Below, piece after piece: positions 48,738 through 60,894 of a DNA stretch of 64,000 bases. Within the stretch, counting starts at the first letter, position 1. Each line of letters opens with the position of its first letter. Made by a program: the position numbers and the translations under genes. The stretch is taken from contig JBGAKG010000001.1 of the NCBI GenBank assembly GCA_044224495.1, positions 124,001 to 188,000 on the forward strand, written 5' to 3'. The DNA comes from JBGAKG01 sp044224495. GTDB lineage: Bacteria > Myxococcota_A > Polyangia > Polyangiales > Polyangiaceae. The notes below the pieces were generated by a model, which worked only from the letters and a program-made list of their open reading frames with translations, was not told where the DNA came from and searched no databases.

Positions 48738-49748
48738 TCACGCCGCGCGCAGCAGCATCGCGTCGCCGAACTCGTGCGTGAGGAGCCCGAGCTCCCCCGC
48801 GCGCGCGAAGGCGCGATCGAGCTCGGCGCGGGGCACGAACGCCTCGAGCAGATCGTAGTGCGACTCGCCCGGCGCGTGCACGCCGGTGACGATCGCATCG
48901 ACGAGCGCGAGGCGATGCGCGCGATCGATCCGGAGCGAGGTGATGCCCTCGAGCGGTGCGCCGGCGGCGGCGACGCTCTCGAGCGCGCGTACCACCGAGG
49001 TACCGATCGCGACGACGCGCCCGCCGCGGGCGCGCGTCTCGCGCACCGCCTCGAGCGTGGCCGCGGGGATCGCGTACTGCTCGGGGAGCGGCAACCGCGC
49101 GTCGAGCACGGCGTCGCCGGTGGACGAGATGCCAGCCGCGTGCGTGAGGGCGACGACGCGAATGCCGCGCGCCGCGAGCTCGCCGAGGAGCGCGAACGTG
49201 ATCGCGTGGCCCGCCGAGGGAAGCTCCGCGGCGACCGGCGGTCCGGCGTAGACGTTCTGGACGTCCCACAGCGCGAGCGGCGCCGCGAGGTACGCGTACT
49301 GGATCGGTCGCCCGGCGCGGTAGAGCTCCGCCACGACCTCCGCCCGTTCGCCGAGGAACCGCAGGCGGACGAGGCGCGGGTGATCGAGGAGCGCCACGAC
49401 CTCCGCGCGGAGGGTCGACGCGAACGTCAACACGGTGCCGGGTGCGACGCGCGGCGGCGCGGGTCGCTCCTCGGTCTTGGTCCGCCAGTCCCCGGCCCCG
49501 AAGAGCACGGCGTTCGCGAGCCCTTCGGCGTCGGGCGCGGAGAGCAGGCGCGCTTCGACGGCGGCCCCGGTCGGATCGGTGCCGGTCAGGCTCGCCGGGA
49601 GCGTACCGCCGTCGTTCACGACGACGAGATCGCCGGGGCGGAGGAGCTCGCCGAGCGCCGCGAACGGGCGCGCCTCTGCACGCGCGTCACCGCTCCACGC
49701 GAGGAGCCGCGTGGCGGTGCGCGCGCGCGGCGTGGTCGCGGGCGTCAT
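48738..49748 (-). CDS. Divergent QueA-like protein
   Basis: This 336-residue protein starts at ATG 49748 (ATGA overlap with the upstream SDR). It belongs to the S-adenosylmethionine:tRNA ribosyltransferase-isomerase (QueA) family by the central block LLRPGDLVVVNDGGTLPASL, 'RPIQYAYLAAPLALWDVQ', 'YAGPPVAAELPSAGHAITFALL' and the C-terminal 'GTSVVRALES'. The standard N-terminus (DFDY-LP-ELIA) and NDTRVxPARL are altered: here NDGGTLPASL, and the N-terminus is short. It may be a relative with a different substrate rather than a true queuosine enzyme. No other queuosine genes are in the window. Confidence 0.8.
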   Translation of the reverse strand: MTPATTPRARTATRLLAWSGDARAEARPFAALGELLRPGDLVVVNDGGTLPASLTGTDPTGAAVEARLLSAPDAEGLANAVLFGAGDWRTKTEERPAPPRVAPGTVLTFASTLRAEVVALLDHPRLVRLRFLGERAEVVAELYRAGRPIQYAYLAAPLALWDVQNVYAGPPVAAELPSAGHAITFALLGELAARGIRVVALTHAAGISSTGDAVLDARLPLPEQYAIPAATLEAVRETRARGGRVVAIGTSVVRALESVAAAGAPLEGITSLRIDRAHRLALVDAIVTGVHAPGESHYDLLEAFVPRAELDRAFARAGELGLLTHEFGDAMLLRAA

Positions 49749-50467
49749 GACGCCACCTCGGACGCGAGGTAGCGCGTTCCGCTCTTCACCTCGCGCTCGA
49801 GCAGGCGCACGAGCTTCTCGGCGACGTCGCGCGGGCGCGCGAGCTTCGTCGGGTCCGCGTCCGGCATCGCCGCCGCGTGCATCACGGTGTCCATCTCGCC
49901 CGGATCGAAGGCGATGACGCGCACGCCGTGCGCTTCGAGCTCGACGGCGAAGCTCCGCGCGAGGTGATCGAGCGCGGCCTTCGAGACGCCGTAGGCGCCC
50001 CAGCTCGGGTACGCCTCGACCGCGGCGTCCGAGCTCACATGGACGATCGTCCCGCGCCGCCGGAGCGCCATCGCGCCGCCGAGGATTTTGTCGATCCGGA
50101 ACGGACCGAGCAGGTTCTTCTCGAGCACGTCCGCGAAGTCCTCGCACTCGGTGTCGAGGAGCGAGCGGAGCGGCGTCGGTCCGAGCGTGCTGGCGGCGTG
50201 GACGACCAGCTCGATCGGACCGACGAGCGCCTGCGCCGCCCCGGCGATCCGGTGCGCCGAGTCCTTGTCCCCGACGTCGAACGCGATGCCGTGCACCTCC
50301 GCCTTCGGGCTCCGCGCGCGGAGCGCCCCGACCGTTCGCGCGAGCTCCGCTTCGCCGCGCGCGACGAGCACGACGCGCGCGCCGCGCTCGACCAACGCCT
50401 CGCCGAGCGCCGCTCCGAGCCCGCGGCTTCCTCCCGTCACCAATGCCCCGGTTCCTTGGATGCTCAT
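49745..50467 (-). CDS. Short-chain dehydrogenase/reductase
   Basis: This 240-residue protein starts at ATG 50467 (MSIQGTGALVTGG). Classical SDR motifs are complete: GGSRGLG (NADP-binding), VVHAAS (NAG-like) near residue 90, the catalytic Ser in HVSSDAAVEAYPS, and Tyr-x3-Lys in GAYGVSKAALD. The C-terminal region AFDPGEMDTVMH is standard. It probably reduces or oxidises a small ketone/alcohol with NADP(H). A GAGGAAGTC ribosome-binding sequence precedes the start. It overlaps the QueA-like gene by ATGA and is divergent from the XRE-cupin gene. Confidence 0.92.
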   Translation of the reverse strand: MSIQGTGALVTGGSRGLGAALGEALVERGARVVLVARGEAELARTVGALRARSPKAEVHGIAFDVGDKDSAHRIAGAAQALVGPIELVVHAASTLGPTPLRSLLDTECEDFADVLEKNLLGPFRIDKILGGAMALRRRGTIVHVSSDAAVEAYPSWGAYGVSKAALDHLARSFAVELEAHGVRVIAFDPGEMDTVMHAAAMPDADPTKLARPRDVAEKLVRLLEREVKSGTRYLASEVAS

Positions 50468-50525
50468 GACTTCCTCCTGCGCTCCACCATGCGGCGCGCC
50501 GGACAAAGGAGTGGCGAGATGGACA

Positions 50526-51101
50526 ATGCCTTGGCAGACTTCCAATCCGATGGACGGGCTCTCGGATCGCTTGGGGAGGAACTTGCGCCAGCTCCGCGAG
50601 GCGCGCGGGCTGACGCAGGCGCAGATGGCCAAGACCGCGGGGCTGCCGCGCGCGACGTGGAGTCACCTCGAGTCGGGCGCCGGAAACCCGACCCTGGCCG
50701 TGCTCGCGCAGGTGGCCGACGCGCTCCAGGTCACGCTCGAGGAGCTCGTGGCGACGCCGCGCGCGGCGCTCGTCCGTTACCCGAAGGGGACGCTCCCGGT
50801 GAAGAACCGCGGCGGCGCGGTGGTCCACAAGCTCTTGCCGGATCCGCTGCCGGGGATGGAGATCGATCGGATCGAGATCGCGCCCCGCGCGAAGATGGTC
50901 GGCATCCCGCACACGCCCGGTACGCGGGAGTTCCTCACCTGCGAACGCGGGACGATCGTCCTGGTCGCCGCCGGCGAGCGGGTCGAGCTCGCTCCAGGCG
51001 ACGTCGTCGCCTTCCGCGGAGACCAGAAGCACTCGTACGAGAACCCTGGGGGCACGAACGCGATCGGATTCTCCGTCGTCGCGCTCGCGCGCGGCTCGTG
51101 A
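50526..51101 (+). CDS. XRE-family regulator with cupin domain
   Basis: This 191-residue protein uses ATG 50526; ATG 50550 (MDGLSDRLG) is an equally plausible start, with 8 residues less. An N-terminal XRE helix-turn-helix is visible in RLGRNLRQLREARGLTQAQM and LESGAGNPTLAVLAQVADAL. The C-terminal half is a cupin: ...TPGTREFLTCERGTIVLVAAG, ELAPGDVVAFRGDQKHSYEN (here PGDVVAFRGDQKHSYEN). These one-component regulators usually sense a small ligand in the cupin. It may control the divergent SDR-QueA pair. It overlaps the next gene by GTGA. Confidence 0.87.
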   Translation: MPWQTSNPMDGLSDRLGRNLRQLREARGLTQAQMAKTAGLPRATWSHLESGAGNPTLAVLAQVADALQVTLEELVATPRAALVRYPKGTLPVKNRGGAVVHKLLPDPLPGMEIDRIEIAPRAKMVGIPHTPGTREFLTCERGTIVLVAAGERVELAPGDVVAFRGDQKHSYENPGGTNAIGFSVVALARGS

Positions 51102-52471
51102 CGAGCACCGCGCACACGGTCACGTGCGACGGGTGCGGCGGCAAGATCGCGCTCACCGCGACCTCCGTCCGCGGGTCCGGGCCCGACGCGCAGCTCCGCT
51201 GCCCGTATTGCGGCGTCCACCAGGTGCTCGACGAGGCGAAGCGGCGCGAGCTCCTCCGCTACGAGGCCGACGTCGCCGGAGCGCTAGCTCGAGCCGGAGA
51301 AGAGCGCGCTCGGATCGCCTCCTGGGAGCTCTGGTACGGGGGACGCGGCGGTCGCTCTCCGAACGCGACGAAGGTGTCGCTCGCGATCTTCGGCGTGATG
51401 TTCGCGGTCGTGATCGCGCTCGGCTTCGTGGCCCAGGCGATGCTCATGAGCGGAAACCCCGCGCTCGTCCCGATCGGGACGTTGCTGATGCCGATCGCGA
51501 CGCCGGTCCTGTTCTTCGGCGCGATCATCGGTCAGATCGTCTGGTACTACGGCGGCCAGCGCCGGCAGCGCGCCGAAGCGACGCCACCGCGCGCGAACGC
51601 GAAGTGCCCGCGCTGCGGGGCCACGAACGTGATGGCAGCGGGGCGAACGGTCGAGCGGTGCACCCACTGCGGCGCGTCGCTCCTCCCCACGACCACGATG
51701 ATGCACGCCGGGCGCGATGCGGCGGAGGCGGAGCGCTTTCGCGTCGAGCTCGAGCGCCACCGGATCGAGCGGCGCGGGATCGTGCAGGCGCTCTCGAGCT
51801 CGATGGGGAACGTCGTCCCCTACATCATCCTCGGCTCGTGGCTCCCGATCACGGTCCTTCCGACGATCGGGTTCACGGTCGAGTCGATCTCGAGTGGCAA
51901 GACGGAGCCGGGGCTCGCCATCCTCTGGGGCATCGCGGGGCTCAACGTCGCGCTCATCGTGCTCGTCGCCTCGTGGCGCCGGGGCCGGCGCGAGCGGTTC
52001 CAGTGGATCCTCGCGCACGCGACGGCGCCGTTCGTCCACCGTGACGTCGCCGACGGGCGCGGCGTGGCGGCATGGCTGGACGCGCATTGGGCCGCGGGCG
52101 TCGACTACCCCGTGCTCGGCGCCGGTCCGTACTTCGCGGCCTCCGCGATCACGGCCGGCGAGTACGCCGGGCTGGTGGTGCTGAACCCGGTCGGCATCGG
52201 CCGCGGCTGGGACGGCCACGTCTCCGTCTTCCTCTCGGCTTGGGGGATGGATCCCGCCCGCGTCTCGCCTCAGCTCCGCGCCGATCTCGGCGCGCTCGGG
52301 TTCCATCTCCAGGTCGAGCGCACGGGCGCACGCGCGAGCGGACGCGAGGAGACGGCGAAGTCCCTCGCCAAGCTCCCCAACGGGGGTGCGCTCGTCGCCC
52401 ACGTCGTGAGCTTGCTCGTGGATGCAGCACACGCCCAAGGAGCGCGGCCCATCACGCTCGCCACCGACTAG
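51098..52471 (+). CDS. Zinc-ribbon integral membrane protein
   Basis: This 457-residue protein starts at GTG 51098 (GTGA overlap). Two zinc ribbons are visible: CDGCGGKIAL with CPYCG (residues about 10-38), and CPRCGATNV with CTHCGASL (about 170-200). Four hydrophobic stretches lie at about 90-115, 120-145, 245-265 and 275-295. The C-terminal 170 residues are soluble with 'HATAPFVHRDVADGRGVAAWL' (quoted in part: RDVADGRGVAAWL). The ribbon-helix arrangement is seen in bacterial membrane proteins of unknown role. It is cotranscribed with the XRE gene. No close family was recognised. Confidence 0.72.
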   Translation: MTSTAHTVTCDGCGGKIALTATSVRGSGPDAQLRCPYCGVHQVLDEAKRRELLRYEADVAGALARAGEERARIASWELWYGGRGGRSPNATKVSLAIFGVMFAVVIALGFVAQAMLMSGNPALVPIGTLLMPIATPVLFFGAIIGQIVWYYGGQRRQRAEATPPRANAKCPRCGATNVMAAGRTVERCTHCGASLLPTTTMMHAGRDAAEAERFRVELERHRIERRGIVQALSSSMGNVVPYIILGSWLPITVLPTIGFTVESISSGKTEPGLAILWGIAGLNVALIVLVASWRRGRRERFQWILAHATAPFVHRDVADGRGVAAWLDAHWAAGVDYPVLGAGPYFAASAITAGEYAGLVVLNPVGIGRGWDGHVSVFLSAWGMDPARVSPQLRADLGALGFHLQVERTGARASGREETAKSLAKLPNGGALVAHVVSLLVDAAHAQGARPITLATD

Positions 52472-52507
52472 TCCTGCAGAAGCTTCGCCGGAGAAGCGGC
52501 AGCGCTG

Positions 52508-52547
52508 AAAAAAGAGCGGCGGGCCTCGATTGCTCGAGCCCGCCGCC
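52508..52547 (-). terminator. Intrinsic terminator of 6S RNA
   Basis: On the minus strand a strong GC stem (GCGGCGGGC(T)CGA pairing with TCGAGGCCCGCCGC, loop GCAA) is followed by CTCTTTTTTC. Stem and U-tract make a classical rho-independent terminator for the minus-strand RNA described next. Confidence 0.85.
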
Positions 52548-52552
52548 GAAAA

Positions 52553-52765
52553 GTGTTCCGTACCGCCTTGGCCGTGTGTGGAAGAAACATGAACCCCTAG
52601 CCGAAGCTAGGTGGGAAGCGTTGGCCGCACTTTAGGCTTCCGAGATCCGATTGCCATGACGCAGGACGGCCCGGCTTGCACACCGGGCGGACCATGACCT
52701 CCCGGGTTCTTGTTCATAAGGGATCCATGTTGTGTCCACGAAGCACGTACCCGGCAGAAGGAACT
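52553..52765 (-). ncRNA. ssrS: 6S RNA
   Basis: This is a minus-strand RNA of about 213 nt; ends are inferred. It starts near GUUCC (52764-52760) and ends near GGAAC (52559-52555), which can pair as a closing stem. The 3' half contains CUCGGAAGCCUAAAGUGCGG and UUCCCACCUAGC, matching the CCGAGAAGCC..A.CUGCG..CACCU pattern of bacterial 6S RNAs. The large central bubble with purine-rich sequences imitates an open promoter complex. 6S RNA binds sigma70-RNA polymerase and lowers transcription in stationary phase. A consensus promoter precedes it and a strong terminator follows. No protein-coding gene fits this 400-bp gap. Confidence 0.85.
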
Positions 52766-52770
52766 CTTCG

Positions 52771-52799
52771 AGGTTAGGAATGGATCACGCCTCGGTCAA
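52771..52799 (-). promoter_or_regulatory. Sigma70-type promoter of 6S RNA
   Basis: On the minus strand TTGACC (52799-52794) and TAACCT (52776-52771) are separated by 17 bp, a good match to -35/-10 spacing. The predicted start about 6-7 nt downstream coincides with the 5' end of the 6S stem. Confidence 0.75.
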
Positions 52800-52886
52800 C
52801 CATCGCCGGAGCTCAGCCGCGCCGTGGGCGCCCCGAACTTCGCCAAAAAGTGGGCCAGAACGCGCGGACTGTGATGGTGCAACGGT

Positions 52887-54674
52887 ATGGATGCTGCACC
52901 TTCGATCGACCACGACGTCCGTGAGGCCGCGCACGAACCCTCCCCCTCGACGCCTGCCGAGCCGGCGTTCGACGGCGAAGTTCGCTTCGTGGGAGCCGAC
53001 GCGTTTGCTGCGCAGGTGACCGACCTCCGCGCAAAAGGCGCGCTGGTCGTCCGCGTGGGGCTCTTCGGAGCGCGCCCCGGCACGCTCGCCGAGCGCGCCG
53101 AGGCCGAGGTCGAGGAGATGCTGCGCGGCAAGGGCGCCGGCGCACCGGGGCTCGGCGCAGAGGCCGACCCGTGCGCCATCCTCGCCGATCAGCTCTTCCG
53201 CGCGCGGCGGCTCGGCTTCCGCGGGCTCGCGCTCATGATGCCGGCGCTCCGGCCGCTCGCGCTCCGCCTCGGCGCGCTGGACGCGACGGACGCGGCGCAC
53301 CTCCGATTCTTGCATGATGCAACCAAAGACCGGCCGCTCGTGCTGGTGCTCAGCGAAGAGGAGCGGCTCCTCCCCGTCTTCGCGCGGACGGTCCCGCTCG
53401 AGGACCACCTCGATCCGCTCGTGGACGTCGTCGACGAAGGCTTCGAGCCCGACGACGAGCTGCTCTTCATGAACGAGGTCGCGACCGGCACGCCGACCGT
53501 CGACGACGACGAAGCGAGCGCGTCGAACGAGTCTCCCACGCCGCCCGCCGGCGTCCCGCGCGAGAGCGAAGCGCTCGCCGCGGCTCCCCTCTCGATCCCC
53601 GATCCGCTCGACAGCGCGGTCCCGTCGATTCCGCCGCCGCCGGCGGTGGAGCTCACGCCGGTCTCGGTCCACCCGATCCACGTGATCTCGGAGCCCGAGG
53701 CCGAGCTCCCCGAGCCGGCGATCGCCTCCGCGCCTCCCGCGCCGGACCCCGAGCCGGTGCGCGCGGAGGAGCCGGCCCCGGAGCCCGTGCGCATCGCGCC
53801 GCCGCCGCCGCCGGTGCCCGTCGACGTCGCGCCCGCGTTCGTCGCCCCTTCCGATCCGACCGAAGGCAAGTGGAAGACGTGGGCGACGGCGCTCACCGCC
53901 GCGCGCGGTCCGCAGACGCTCGCCGCGTTCGAGCGCCTCTTCGCGCAGAGCTACCTCCCGCTCGCCACCGCGCTCGACGCCGGTCTGCGCGAGCCCAAGG
54001 CGCGTCTCGCCCGCGAGGAGTTCGCGAAGAACTTCGCGCGCGCGTACTCCGAGAGCTTCCCGACGTTCGCGCTCACCGGCAAGCGCCCGAAGCTCGTGCT
54101 CGACGCGTACGACGTCGCCGCGCGGATGGCCCGCCTCCACGGCGCGCGCACCACCCACCTCCTCCTCGTCGACGGCATGCGCTACGACGTGGCGGCGCGG
54201 GTCACGACCCAGGTGCTCGCGAACCTCTCCGGCCGCGCGTCGCTCGTCGACCGCATCACCATCTTCTCCGCCCTGCCGACGATCACGGCTCGTCAGCTCG
54301 AGACCCTCGCGCGCGGACCGATCTCGCTCGCGCAGCAGTCCGAGGCGGACGACGACGAGCCGATCCGCGACCGCACCGCCGAGACCGTGCGCCGGATCAA
54401 GGTCGGCTCGCGCGACGTCTACAAGCTCGACTTGCTCGAGGCGCGGCTCAAGAACTCGCACGACCACGCGATGAGCGCCCTCGCCGCGATCGAGGACGAG
54501 TGCACCGCCGCGATCGTCAAGCACGCCCGGACGCTCCCGCCGCGCACGCTCCTGCTCGTGTTCGGCGACCACGGCTTCCGCTTCGACGACGAGGGCGCAG
54601 CCGTCCAGGGCGGCGCCACGCCGGAGGAGGTCATCCTCTCCGCGTACGGCCTGCTCGTCGGCGAGCTGCACTGA
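52887..54674 (+). CDS. PglZ/alkaline-phosphatase-superfamily-like protein
   Basis: This 595-residue protein starts at ATG 52887. The N-terminal 190 residues are mixed; residues about 210-335 form a low-complexity Pro/Glu/Ala linker. The C-terminal half has LLLVDGMRYDVAARV (about residues 424-438), matching the DGMRYD catalytic motif of PglZ-type alkaline-phosphatase-like domains. FGDHGFRF (about 556-563) supplies the second metal site. PglZ domains occur in phage-defence systems (BREX) and elsewhere. No BREX partners (PglX, BrxL, BrxC) are visible, so this is a stand-alone relative. It lies after the 6S gene. Confidence 0.85.
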   Translation: MDAAPSIDHDVREAAHEPSPSTPAEPAFDGEVRFVGADAFAAQVTDLRAKGALVVRVGLFGARPGTLAERAEAEVEEMLRGKGAGAPGLGAEADPCAILADQLFRARRLGFRGLALMMPALRPLALRLGALDATDAAHLRFLHDATKDRPLVLVLSEEERLLPVFARTVPLEDHLDPLVDVVDEGFEPDDELLFMNEVATGTPTVDDDEASASNESPTPPAGVPRESEALAAAPLSIPDPLDSAVPSIPPPPAVELTPVSVHPIHVISEPEAELPEPAIASAPPAPDPEPVRAEEPAPEPVRIAPPPPPVPVDVAPAFVAPSDPTEGKWKTWATALTAARGPQTLAAFERLFAQSYLPLATALDAGLREPKARLAREEFAKNFARAYSESFPTFALTGKRPKLVLDAYDVAARMARLHGARTTHLLLVDGMRYDVAARVTTQVLANLSGRASLVDRITIFSALPTITARQLETLARGPISLAQQSEADDDEPIRDRTAETVRRIKVGSRDVYKLDLLEARLKNSHDHAMSALAAIEDECTAAIVKHARTLPPRTLLLVFGDHGFRFDDEGAAVQGGATPEEVILSAYGLLVGELH

Positions 54675-54680
54675 AGCGCG

Positions 54681-55269
54681 TCACTTCACCGTGACGGAGT
54701 ACGGACCCGCGCCGGTCAGCCGGAAGTCGCCGAGGAACGCCTTGTCCGAAGCCTGGCGGACGCGCCAGACGTGGTTGTCGTACGTCGGCTGCACCGCGAC
54801 GCCTTGATCGATGACCGTGGCGTAGGGGACCTCGGTGCAGCCCGGGTTCACCCAGCGCACCTCGACCGACGAGCCGTGCTGGTTCGTGAGCGTGAACTTC
54901 GTCGCGGGACCCGTCGCGCCGGAGCACACGCCCGCGTCGGCGCCGAAGAGATCGTAGGTGCCGCCCGTGATGACGAGCGTGGGCCCTGCGTCGACGACGG
55001 GGCCGGCGTCGGGGACGGGCGCCGCGTCGGGGACGGGCGCCGCGTCCGGACGTCGGCGCGGCGTCGACCGGAGCGGGCTCTTCGCTCGCGTCGAGCGTCG
55101 GCGCTGCGTCGTCGGAGGCGACGGGGGCGTCGAACGAGCCATCGAAGTCGGCGGACTGGTGGAGCAGCCCGGCCGAGTCCAAGGAGCAGCCCGGCACCGC
55201 GACGGCGGCGCAAACCGCGACCGCCGCGCTCGCCGCGATCACCTGGAGCAGCACGGGGGCGCGCACCAC
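54681..55269 (-). pseudogene. Frameshifted putative lipoprotein gene
   Basis: An N-terminal frame from GTG 55269 encodes a signal sequence ending VPGC (VAVPGCSLDSAG), then an Asp/Ala linker with DAS/DAA units. A different frame (offset by one base) continues with VPDAAPVPDAGPVVDAGP and an open beta-rich domain 'LVITGGTYDLFGADAGVC' ending GPYSVTVK at TGA 54683-54681. The linker is interrupted around 55045-55058, in repetitive CCGACGCGGCGCC-type sequence. A one-base indel, either a real mutation or a sequencing error, would restore one gene of about 195 residues. It probably encoded a surface lipoprotein. Confidence 0.7.
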
Positions 55270-55317
55270 CCGACGAGGGTACCACGCACGCGCCCGAACC
55301 GTGGGATACTGGAGCCA

Positions 55318-59190
<3,873 letters not shown>

Positions 59191-59236
59191 CGCTCTGGGG
59201 AACGAAGAGGGACGGGAGGCGTGGTAAGGAGCGGCC

Positions 59237-60712
59237 ATGCTGCGACCGTTGCCGCGCCTGTGGGATGCGCTCGCTCGGACCGACGACCGGCCCGCCATCG
59301 TCGACGACGCCGGTGCGCACTCGGCCAGCGCGCTCGCCGCGCACGCGCGCGCCGTCGCAGCCGCGCTCGGCGATCGCCGTGGCCAGCGCGTCGGGCTCCT
59401 CGCCTCGCCGGGCGCCGCGTTCGTCGCGGGGCTCTTCGGGATCTGGCGCGCGGGCGGCACCGGCGTCGTGCTCTCGCCGCTCCACCCTGCGGCGGAGTCG
59501 CGCTACTTCGTCGGCGACGCAGGGATCGACACGATCCTCGTCACTGCCGATCAGCGCGCGCGGGCCGAGGAGATTGGCGGCGCGACCCCCGTCGATCTCG
59601 GCGCGCTACCGCCCGCCCCCTCCGCTCCCGCAGCCGCGGCTCCCGACCCGGCGCCGGGCGAGCCCGCGTTGATGCTCTACACGAGCGGGACGACGGGCAA
59701 GCCGAAGGGCGCGCTCCTCACGCACGAGAACCTCGTGACCCAGCAGCTGCTCTTGCGCGAGGCGTGGGGATGGAACGCGAACGACGTCCTCCTCCACGTG
59801 CTACCGCTCCACCACATGCACGGGCTCTGCATCGCGCTCCTCTCGGCGCTCGGCGCCGGCGCGACGGTGCGCATGCTCTCCGCGTTCGATGCCGGCCGCG
59901 TCTTCCGCGAGATGGAGCACGCGACGGTCTTCATGGCCGTTCCCACCATCTACGCGAAGCTCTTCGCCGCGTTCGACGCGGCCGCGCCCGAGGAGCGCGC
60001 GCGCTGGACCCGCAACGCGAGCGCGCTCCGCCTCGCGACGAGCGGGAGCGCGGCACTCCCGGTCGGGCTCGCCGAGCGCTGGCGCGAGCTGACGGGGACG
60101 ATCCCGCTCGAGCGCTTCGGGATGACCGAGATCGGCGTCGGGATCTCGAACCCGCTCGTGGGCGAGCGGCGCGCAGGTACGGTCGGCCTCCCGCTCCCCA
60201 CGGTCGGAGCGCGCATCGTCGGCGAGGACGGAGCCGAAGCCGCGTCGGGCGAGCTCTGGATCCGCGGACCGAGCGTCTTCCCCGGCTACTTCGAGCGGCC
60301 CGAGGCGACGCAGGCGGCGTTCGCCGCAGACGGATGGTTCAAGACCGGCGACACGGTCACGCGCGACGAGCGCGGCTACTTCAAGATCCTCGGGCGCACG
60401 AGCGTCGACATCCTCAAGAGCGGTGGCTACAAGCTCTCCGCGCTCGAGATCGAGGAGGTGCTCCGCGAGCACGCGGCGGTGAAGGACGTCGCGGTCGTGG
60501 GCGTCCCGGATCCGACGTGGGGCGATCGTGTCGTCGCCTGCGTGGAGCTCCGCGGCCCCGTGACCGAGGCAGACTTGCGTGCGTTCGCGAAAGAGAAACT
60601 TGCATCCTACAAGTGTCCGAAGGAGGTGCACTTCTTCGACGCGCTCCCGAGGAACGCGATGGGGAAGGTGCAGAAGCCGGACCTCGTGCGGGGCCTCGTG
60701 TCATCCAAATGA
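59237..60712 (+). CDS. AMP-binding acyl-CoA synthetase (MatB/ACSF3-like)
   Basis: This 491-residue protein starts at ATG 59237 with AGGAGCGGCC just upstream. The AMP-binding core MLYTSGTTGKPKGAL (about 145-160), PLHHMHGLC, and GMTEIGVGISNP (about 295-306) are present, and the hinge/C-terminal parts GWFKTGD, ILKSGGYKLSALEIEE and the late Lys in RNAMGKVQKPDL complete the enzyme. The short length and the pattern in GGYKLSALEIEE resemble MatB/ACSF3 malonyl- or methylmalonyl-CoA synthetases. It activates a carboxylic acid by adenylation and then CoA transfer. Substrate is uncertain. Confidence 0.92.
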   Translation: MLRPLPRLWDALARTDDRPAIVDDAGAHSASALAAHARAVAAALGDRRGQRVGLLASPGAAFVAGLFGIWRAGGTGVVLSPLHPAAESRYFVGDAGIDTILVTADQRARAEEIGGATPVDLGALPPAPSAPAAAAPDPAPGEPALMLYTSGTTGKPKGALLTHENLVTQQLLLREAWGWNANDVLLHVLPLHHMHGLCIALLSALGAGATVRMLSAFDAGRVFREMEHATVFMAVPTIYAKLFAAFDAAAPEERARWTRNASALRLATSGSAALPVGLAERWRELTGTIPLERFGMTEIGVGISNPLVGERRAGTVGLPLPTVGARIVGEDGAEAASGELWIRGPSVFPGYFERPEATQAAFAADGWFKTGDTVTRDERGYFKILGRTSVDILKSGGYKLSALEIEEVLREHAAVKDVAVVGVPDPTWGDRVVACVELRGPVTEADLRAFAKEKLASYKCPKEVHFFDALPRNAMGKVQKPDLVRGLVSSK

Positions 60713-60733
60713 CCTCGCGGGCGGGACGCGAGG
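60713..60733 (+). terminator. Hairpin after the acyl-CoA synthetase gene
   Basis: Immediately after the TGA (60710-60712), CCTCGCG (60713-60719) and CGCGAGG (60727-60733) form a perfect 7-bp stem with a 7-nt loop. There is no T-run, so termination strength is uncertain. The rest of 60734-60894 shows only a GAAGGGAG ribosome-binding sequence (60878-60885) for the next gene. Confidence 0.4.
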
Positions 60734-60894
60734 TTGAGGCGTTGCGCCACGTCAACCCGCCAACACCCAGGGATCCTTGGGGAATCGACCGATGATGGCG
60801 CCGAGGTAGGCGCGTCGGGGCGATCGTGGTACAGCCGCCCCGCTGCCGGGAAGCAGTCGGGGCCGTCCTGTGCCCCGGAAGGGAGCAACTCATC

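Noticed and set aside
52887..54674. BREX defence system
   Set aside because: Only the PglZ-like protein is present; no BrxL, PglX, BrxC or BrxA-type genes are nearby.
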